Of a stretch of DNA of 11,828 bases, positions 7,665 through 11,828 are shown in pieces. The stretch lies in assembly GCA_026770615.1 (NCBI GenBank), contig MU631974.1:40181-52008 (forward strand), in the 5' to 3' direction. Source of the DNA: Pavlovales sp. CCMP2436. Taxonomy: Eukaryota > Haptophyta > Pavlovophyceae > Pavlovales. The notes beneath the pieces were generated by a model that saw only the letters and a list, made by a program, of their open reading frames with translations, did not search any database and had not been told where the DNA came from. The position numbers and the translations under genes are program-made. Numbering within the stretch: position 1 is the stretch's first letter; the number at the start of each line of letters is the position of its first letter.

Positions 7665-9131
7665 ATGCGGTCGATGGGGAGGGCGCGCACGCTGGGAACA
7701 TCAAGCTCTGGGCGCTGCGGCCTGTGGGTGCTCCGCCTGTGGGCAAACTACTCGCGGCCGGCGCTCGAGCTTGTCCTCGCCGTCCGGCGCGCCGTCGGCA
7801 AAGAGACCGACCGCTCGCTGGGCGAGCGGCGCTTCGAGACCTCGCGCCCGAGACCGGCGAGCTGGCGCGGCGGCAAGGTGGTGTGGTTCCACGCGGCCTC
7901 GCTGGGCGAGTGCATCTCCGTGATCCCGCTCGTCCGCGCCGTCCTCGACCAGAGCTCGGACAGGCGGGCGCTCGTGACCACGAGCACCACGACCGCCCGC
8001 GACTGGATTGACGATGCCCTCTCGCACCAGCGGCTAAGTGGTATCGCCCCCGAGCGCGTCGCTGTCCGCCTCGTCCCGTGCGACGCGCGCCCTGCCGTTG
8101 AGCGTTTCCTCTCGGCCTGGGCGCCAGACTGCGGCGTCTTTGTCGAGTCCGAGCTCTGGCCGGCGCTCCTGCACACGTGCTCCACGCACGGCGTCCCGCT
8201 CGCCCTGGTGAGCGCACGCCTCTCGGCGCGCAGCTTTTCGCTCTGGTCCAGGCCTGGGCTCTCGGCCGTCGCAGGCGCGCTGCTCTCGTATTTCGAGCTC
8301 GTCATCCCGCAGTGCGCGGAGCAGAGCCAGCGCTTCGCGCGCCTCGGCGTGCGCGTCGCACCCGGCTGCGTGGCCAACCTCAAGTGGTGCGACCCGGGGC
8401 AGGCCGCTCCGCCTGCGAAGCTGCAGGCCGCGTTTGCGCAGTCCGTCGTGCAGGGCCGAGCCGCGTGGGTCGCGCTCTCCACACACGACGGGGAGGACGT
8501 GCTGCTCGCGCGCGCCCACGAGCAGCTCGTCTCGAGGGCCGCGCAGTCGAGCGCCCGCCCGCTGCTTATCGTCATCCCCCGCCACGGCAACGACAGTAGT
8601 CGCGTCGAGCGCGCGGCCGGCGCGTACCGCGAGCGAGGGCTGACTGTAACTTTGCAATCCGAGCTAGAGCTGGCTGAGCTATCGGCCGGCAGCCCCGATC
8701 GCGCACCTGCCACCCCGTCTGATTCACGCCCGAGCGACGTGTACGTCTGCGATGCGATCGGGCAGGTGCAGCTCTTGCTGCGCGCGTGCAAGCTCGTAGT
8801 GGTCTGCGGCTCGCTGGTAGAGGGCGTCGGCGGGCACAACCCCCTCGAACCTATGCGCGCGGGGTGCGCCGTCATCATCGGGCCACACGCGCCGAACGTG
8901 GCGTCTACCCTCGCCGCGGTGGACGCGCACTCGCCCAAGGCACGCGCCGTGGAGCAGCTGCCGTGCGTCGACGACCTCGCGCGCGCCCTCCGCCTGCTCG
9001 AGCCTGCGCGCGCAGACGAGCTGCGGCGGCGGGGGCAGGCGGCACTCGGCGCTACGCGCGCGCTCGAGGCGGACGTGCTGGCGAGGACGCTGTCCGAGCT
9101 GCAGGCCATCCTGCCGCCGCCTCCTTCTTGA
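7665..9131 (+). CDS. KDTA: 3-deoxy-D-manno-octulosonic acid (Kdo) transferase, eukaryotic KDTA/WaaA-like, GT30 family
   Basis: Family role: transfers Kdo from CMP-Kdo to a lipid A-type acceptor; plant homologues are reported as mitochondrial. Seen: 488 residues, slightly longer than bacterial WaaA (about 420). The start is supported by an in-frame TGA at 7629-7631. Residues ~19-56 (GLWVLRLWANY...SLGERR) match the bacterial membrane-anchor and LGER region. WFHAASLGE (74-82) carries the expected catalytic Glu; TTSTTTAR (105-112), ESELWP (161-166), SARLS (183-187), ANLK (237-240), LSTHDGE (271-277), IPRH (304-307), DAIGQVQLLL (363-372) and GGHNPLEP (389-396) are the GT30 signatures in order. The ~18 extra N-terminal residues (Arg/Ser-rich, no acids) could be an organelle presequence. 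Very GC-rich, no visible intron, and unlike the LINE in codon use. The order of motifs makes the family call firm; substrate and location are inferred. Confidence 0.93.
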   Translation: MRSMGRARTLGTSSSGRCGLWVLRLWANYSRPALELVLAVRRAVGKETDRSLGERRFETSRPRPASWRGGKVVWFHAASLGECISVIPLVRAVLDQSSDRRALVTTSTTTARDWIDDALSHQRLSGIAPERVAVRLVPCDARPAVERFLSAWAPDCGVFVESELWPALLHTCSTHGVPLALVSARLSARSFSLWSRPGLSAVAGALLSYFELVIPQCAEQSQRFARLGVRVAPGCVANLKWCDPGQAAPPAKLQAAFAQSVVQGRAAWVALSTHDGEDVLLARAHEQLVSRAAQSSARPLLIVIPRHGNDSSRVERAAGAYRERGLTVTLQSELELAELSAGSPDRAPATPSDSRPSDVYVCDAIGQVQLLLRACKLVVVCGSLVEGVGGHNPLEPMRAGCAVIIGPHAPNVASTLAAVDAHSPKARAVEQLPCVDDLARALRLLEPARADELRRRGQAALGATRALEADVLARTLSELQAILPPPPS

Positions 9132-9742
9132 GTAGTTGTTAATGTAGAGCGAGCAAAATGACTGACTAAGTTTTAGTCACGCTAGCCCAAACTATTTATA
9201 TATATTTCGCAATATATACTGGAGATCCATCGGCACGCGCGGTGGCGCCCAAGCCAGCGCAGCCGACTAAGGCACGCAGCAGGCAATGGGCTACGTAGTG
9301 CTCAGACCAGCACAACATCCAGAACAGTCAGACGCCAGCTTGAATCCCTATCATAAATATATATCTACATCAGTTAGGATTGGATTGACGTGACGTCAAT
9401 CCGAGGAGTGAATAATTCGCCTCTCAAGTTGCGCCTAGGTTGCATATGATGTTCAGCAGCGTGGTGTGGCTTGGTTACCTGCTATTGCTATCGGCAAAGC
9501 TATGCACTAAAGCTGTGCACGCATACTGCCAGTTGTACTAAAAAAAGAGGATAATAATATTATTAATGATAATACTTACACGACTACTAAGAAATATCGT
9601 CATAAATAACTACTATTGAATTGTAATAACTGTAAGTGAGCTGCTGCATATTAATATTAATATAGATGCTCCATGCTGGAGCCAGCTCTCGGTGCACAGT
9701 GAAAAGCTGAACCGGACGAGGTTTTCGTGCTAAGTTATCAAG
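9132..9742. other. Non-coding stretch downstream of the Kdo transferase
   Basis: No gene seen. AT-rich islands at about 9190-9225 and 9540-9665 alternate with mixed sequence. The second island holds perfect palindromes such as tattaatattaata (9649-9662). A near-tandem 12-bp repeat aaagctatgcac / aaagctgtgcac lies at 9496-9507 and 9509-9520. This stretch should contain the 3' end of the Kdo transferase transcript; a TGTAA (algal-type signal) occurs near 9631, but it is too far and too common to call. Confidence 0.5.
9382..9402. promoter_or_regulatory. Perfect 9-bp inverted repeat containing a CRE-type TGACGTCA
   Basis: Seen: ggattgacg (9382-9390), tga, cgtcaatcc (9394-9402). The core TGACGTCA at 9391-9398 is the classical bZIP (CREB/ATF-like) site, and TGACGT occurs twice, overlapping. 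It lies 250 bp after the Kdo transferase stop, not in front of any recognised gene, so a regulatory role is only possible. Confidence 0.4.
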
Positions 9743-9987
9743 CCTTGAAGATGCTGCTAGATACAGAATTTGACGGGGAACAACTTCGGTACGCGGCCCG
9801 ACAGCTGATTCCGAAGGGAATGCCGAGAACAGGGCCTCCAAAGTGAGAGGACGTATGTTGACTCGGATGCTGAAATACCACCCTCACATCGGAGGCCATT
9901 TTCTTGTCTTTGCCTTTAGAATGGGTGTCAAACACTACGACCAAAGTTGTTCCCCGTCAAATCCTGCGTCTAAGGGTATCTTCAAGG
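9743..9987. mobile_element. 245-bp foldback (near full-length inverted repeat), MITE-like
   Basis: Seen: the outer 44 bp on each side (9743-9786 and 9944-9987) are inverted copies, 37 of 44 identical, including a perfect 19-bp block atttgacggggaacaactt (9768-9786 / 9944-9962). The same register continues inward without gaps: a weaker middle block, then gaa.a.ggcctcc (to 9839) facing its complement from 9891, then gtgag. The arms meet in a loop near 9852-9878. No protein is encoded. The flanks share only a weak tca on either side, so no target-site duplication is established. It could be a non-autonomous DNA element, a decayed tail-to-tail duplication, or a hairpin RNA locus. Confidence 0.75.
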
Positions 9988-10029
9988 TCACACTAATAAA
10001 ATGAGTAGCAAATAAATATAAGTAATTTT

Positions 10030-10055
10030 GAACTCCCCTTCCTGAAGGGGAGTTC
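10030..10055. other. Perfect 12-bp stem with a 2-nt centre
   Basis: Seen: gaactccccttc (10030-10041) and gaaggggagttc (10044-10055) are exact reverse complements around ct. It has no T-run, so it is not a bacterial-style terminator, and it does not match the histone mRNA stem-loop (6-bp stem, 4-nt loop). It lies about 355 bp past the stop of the minus-strand gene. Confidence 0.7.
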
Positions 10056-10147
10056 GCTGTGTACCGGCGCCTGGCTCCAGCAGAATGCACAGTTCGTATA
10101 TATTGTGGTATGGGGGCGGGTGCCCTCGACAGATGCCCGTCTAGTCT

Positions 10148-10165
10148 GAGAGGAGAGGAGAGGAG
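10148..10165 (+). repeat. (GAGAG)n microsatellite
   Basis: Seen: three and a half copies of the 5-bp unit gagag in a row, followed by cagcag. Purine-rich on the plus strand. Confidence 0.7.
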
Positions 10166-10409
10166 CAGCAATTACGTCGCCAGCATGATCCGTGGGTAGA
10201 CAATGTCAACGCGCAGACATGTCCTGCCGGCATGCTAGCACGGCAGAACTCGCGACGAATGAGGAGCAGGAATGCCACGTTAGTCGGGACAAATGGCGAC
10301 TCGAATTTCATCCACATGCACCGGCTCGCCGGCGGAGACGGGCAGCCGCGCAGACTCGCGCGCGAGGCGCATTGTCGTCGTTGGGCGCCCGTCACTGCTG
10401 AGTCGGGAG

Positions 10410-11828
10410 TTACGAATGGGCCGCTTGAGCACGTTGCTGCCCACCACCACCTGGCGTCACGCTCGCACTCCGAGCAGGTGTGCCGTGGCGAGCTCTGACG
10501 TAAAATCTAAGGGCGACGCAGCTCAAGCACATCACGAACGCACTCGCGGACGCAACCACGGGCACGACGGCTGGGTTTGAACCAGTACTGCCCGTAGGCG
10601 GCTTGTCGTCGTCCTTCCGGTCTTGAGGGTTGAGTGTTGGGTCCGAGCTGCTGCGCTCGGTCAAGCGCTCGATCTCAGAGCCGGGAGAGTCAGGAGAGGA
10701 CTGCTCGTCGAATATTACGTACTCGACTACAACGTCGCCAACCATGACGATGTCGAAGACCTCCTCGACGTTGGCGTGCTGATTCACGACCAGCGCTTCG
10801 AACCGCTCCGCGACCGTCCTCGCCATCGCGCCGCGCTTCGAGGTTGGGATCCCGACGACCGTCTCGACGTACACGGACACGGACTCAGCCCGAATGAGAG
10901 TGACGTACGCCCACGAGATCGGCACCTGACACAGCAAGGCGATGCCCTCGGCGTGGTTGGCTTTGTCAAACGGCGTGGCTTTGTCAAACAGCGCGAGCGC
11001 TTGTGCCAGCGTGATCTTGATGGTCACCATGCCGCTCATCTTCGAGATGTCGTACAGGTCGCCGGAGAGATCGTACGGCAGCGGCGAGCTGTACGATGGA
11101 GGCGACGGTGGAAACGGCGGACTCGGTGGACTCGGCGGCGGACTTGGCGGTGGCGGACTCGACGGCGGATTGGGTGGCGGGCTCGGCGGCGGCGGGCTCA
11201 GCGGTGGACTGGGCGGGCTCGGCGGCGGGCTCGGCAGCGGCGGGCTGGGCGGTGGGCTTGGCGATGGCGGGCTTGGTGGTGGGCTGGGAGGCTGGCTCGG
11301 CGGCGGCGGGCTCGGCGGCGGGCTCGGCGGCGGATTGGGCGGCGGGCTTGGCGGTGGCGGGCTGGGCGGTGGGCTCGGTGGCAGAGTGAGTGGTGGGCTC
11401 GGCGGCGACGAGGGCAGTGGTGACGGTGGCGGGCTCGACGGCGGCGGGCTGGACGGTAGGCTCGGTGACGGAGGGGAAGGTGGGCTCGGCGGCAGTGGGC
11501 TCGGTGGCGGGCTCGGCGGCAGAGGAAGCACCGCAGCCAGGGGAGCGGGCGGTGGGCTCGGCAGTGGGCTCGGTTGCGCTGGGCTCAGGCTCGACGACGG
11601 CGGCGACGGCGGCGGCGGACTGGGTGACGGCGACGGCGGTGGTGGCGGTGGTGGACTCGGCAGGAAAGGTTTAGGCAGCAGGCTCGACGAGGGGCTCGGG
11701 GGCGGGCTCTGTGGCGACGGGCTGGGCAGCGGGCTTGGCGACGGACTCGGCGGCGGGCTTGGTGGCGGCGGGCTGGACGGCGGGCTCGGAGGCGGGCTCG
11801 GGAGCGGGTTCGGCGGTGACGGGCTCGG
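10410..11828 (-). CDS. Type I membrane protein with Ser-Pro-Pro rod (pherophorin/extensin-like), N-terminus outside the window
   Basis: Seen: the minus-strand frame is open from the right edge to TAA at 10412-10410, so the signal peptide and start are missing. About the first 245 residues in view are (S-P-P/S-P-P-P)n with some N, L and F, as in algal hydroxyproline-rich wall proteins. Next comes a compact domain of about 115 residues (11060-10720) with alternating beta-like strands (GMVTIKITLAQALALFD, AYVTLIRAESVSVYVETVV, VEEVFDIVMVGDVVVEYVIF) and a helix (ARTVAERFEALVV). An acidic/Ser linker follows, then one hydrophobic helix (NPAVVPVVASASAFVMCLSCVALRFYV, near 10575-10497) and a short basic tail ending in QQRAQAAHS. 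Inference: a cell-surface or wall-anchored protein with the rod outside and about 30 residues inside. FDKATPFDKA is an 18-bp internal duplication. The domain is not assigned to a named family. Confidence 0.72.
   Translation of the reverse strand, partial: PSPSPPNPLPSPPPSPPSSPPPPSPPPSPSPSPLPSPSPQSPPPSPSSSLLPKPFLPSPPPPPPPSPSPSPPPPSPPSSSLSPAQPSPLPSPPPAPLAAVLPLPPSPPPSPLPPSPPSPPSPSLPSSPPPSSPPPSPLPSSPPSPPLTLPPSPPPSPPPPSPPPNPPPSPPPSPPPPSQPPSPPPSPPSPSPPPSPPLPSPPPSPPSPPLSPPPPSPPPNPPSSPPPPSPPPSPPSPPFPPSPPSYSSPLPYDLSGDLYDISKMSGMVTIKITLAQALALFDKATPFDKANHAEGIALLCQVPISWAYVTLIRAESVSVYVETVVGIPTSKRGAMARTVAERFEALVVNQHANVEEVFDIVMVGDVVVEYVIFDEQSSPDSPGSEIERLTERSSSDPTLNPQDRKDDDKPPTGSTGSNPAVVPVVASASAFVMCLSCVALRFYVRARHGTPARSASVTPGGGGQQRAQAAHS
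11095..11828 (-). repeat. Pro-rich coding minisatellite, (ggcggcgggctc)-like on the plus strand
   Basis: Seen: the plus strand is a degenerate tandem of 6- to 12-bp units such as ggcgggctc and ggcggcgggctc, running to the window edge. It encodes the Ser-Pro-Pro rod on the minus strand. The plus strand is strongly G-rich with closely spaced GG and GGG runs, so unit number is likely to vary among alleles and assemblies. Confidence 0.88.

Larger units (their letters stand above)
9988..10409. other. Non-coding stretch between the foldback and the Pro-rich protein gene
   Basis: No gene seen. AATAAA occurs at 9995-10000 and 10011-10016 on the plus strand, a possible distal poly(A) signal. A perfect 12-bp hairpin lies at 10030-10055 and a (GAGAG)n run at 10148-10165. 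The part from about 10170 to 10409 is GC-rich and should hold the 3' UTR of the minus-strand gene. Confidence 0.5.

Noticed and set aside
7157..8217. Minus-strand ORFs through the 56-bp array with repeated KYEVVFYVNFAQLFPIR-like peptides
   Set aside because: The unit lacks stops in two of three minus frames and its 56-bp period rotates the frames, so open frames arise automatically. No start, domain or codon bias supports a protein.
7748..9109. 453-residue minus-strand ORF opposite the Kdo transferase
   Set aside because: It is the antisense shadow of a GC-rich gene with full GT30 motifs; its own translation is Ser/Arg/Ala-rich with no domain.
10030..10055. Rho-independent terminator
   Set aside because: No T-run follows on either strand and the surroundings are eukaryotic.
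10560..10590. tRNA T-arm-like string ctgggtttgaaccag
   Set aside because: No acceptor, D or anticodon arms are found around it, and it is codons for the Pro-rich protein just before its membrane helix.
10623..11674. Plus-strand Arg/Trp- and Ala/Gly-rich ORFs over the Pro-rich gene
   Set aside because: These are other-frame readings of the minisatellite; the minus frame gives a sensible rod-domain-membrane order.

Overview
The window looks like nuclear DNA from a unicellular eukaryote, most likely an alga. A non-LTR (LINE-type) retrotransposon, a single-pass surface protein with a long Ser-Pro-Pro rod, and one well-formed GT-AG intron signal all point to a eukaryote. The GC-rich, intron-free gene for a Kdo transferase (WaaA/KDTA family) fits an alga or plant lineage that makes Kdo. 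The lineage (green alga, haptophyte, stramenopile or other) cannot be fixed from the sequence alone.

Layout. (1) About 48-6957, plus strand: a decayed LINE reading through an APE-type endonuclease, reverse transcriptase, RNase H, a CCHC zinc knuckle and an unusual repetitive basic tail. Its one long reading frame is broken by four frameshifts, all in the same direction, and by nonsense codons. Two endonuclease catalytic positions appear substituted. (2) 6374-7664: no protein gene. It holds a hairpin, an ATGG-rich tract that may be the LINE 3' tail, a probable 89-bp intron (7042-7130) and a homogeneous 56-bp tandem array. Four units of the array carry an identical 11-codon mini-ORF. (3) 7665-9131, plus strand: an intact Kdo transferase gene. 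(4) 9132-10409: non-coding DNA with AT-rich islands, a perfect 9-bp inverted repeat containing a CRE-type TGACGTCA, a 245-bp foldback element and a perfect 12-bp hairpin. (5) 10410 to the right edge, minus strand: the C-terminal part of a type I membrane protein with a Pro-rich rod, one alpha/beta-like domain and a C-terminal transmembrane helix.

The Kdo transferase and the Pro-rich protein genes converge on region 4. Nothing shows that they act together: one is a sugar-transfer enzyme, the other a probable cell-surface or wall protein. The LINE is older, unrelated mobile DNA with a clearly lower GC content than either host gene. The best candidates for something undescribed are the foldback element, the 56-bp array just upstream of the Kdo transferase, and the LINE's repetitive C-terminal tail.
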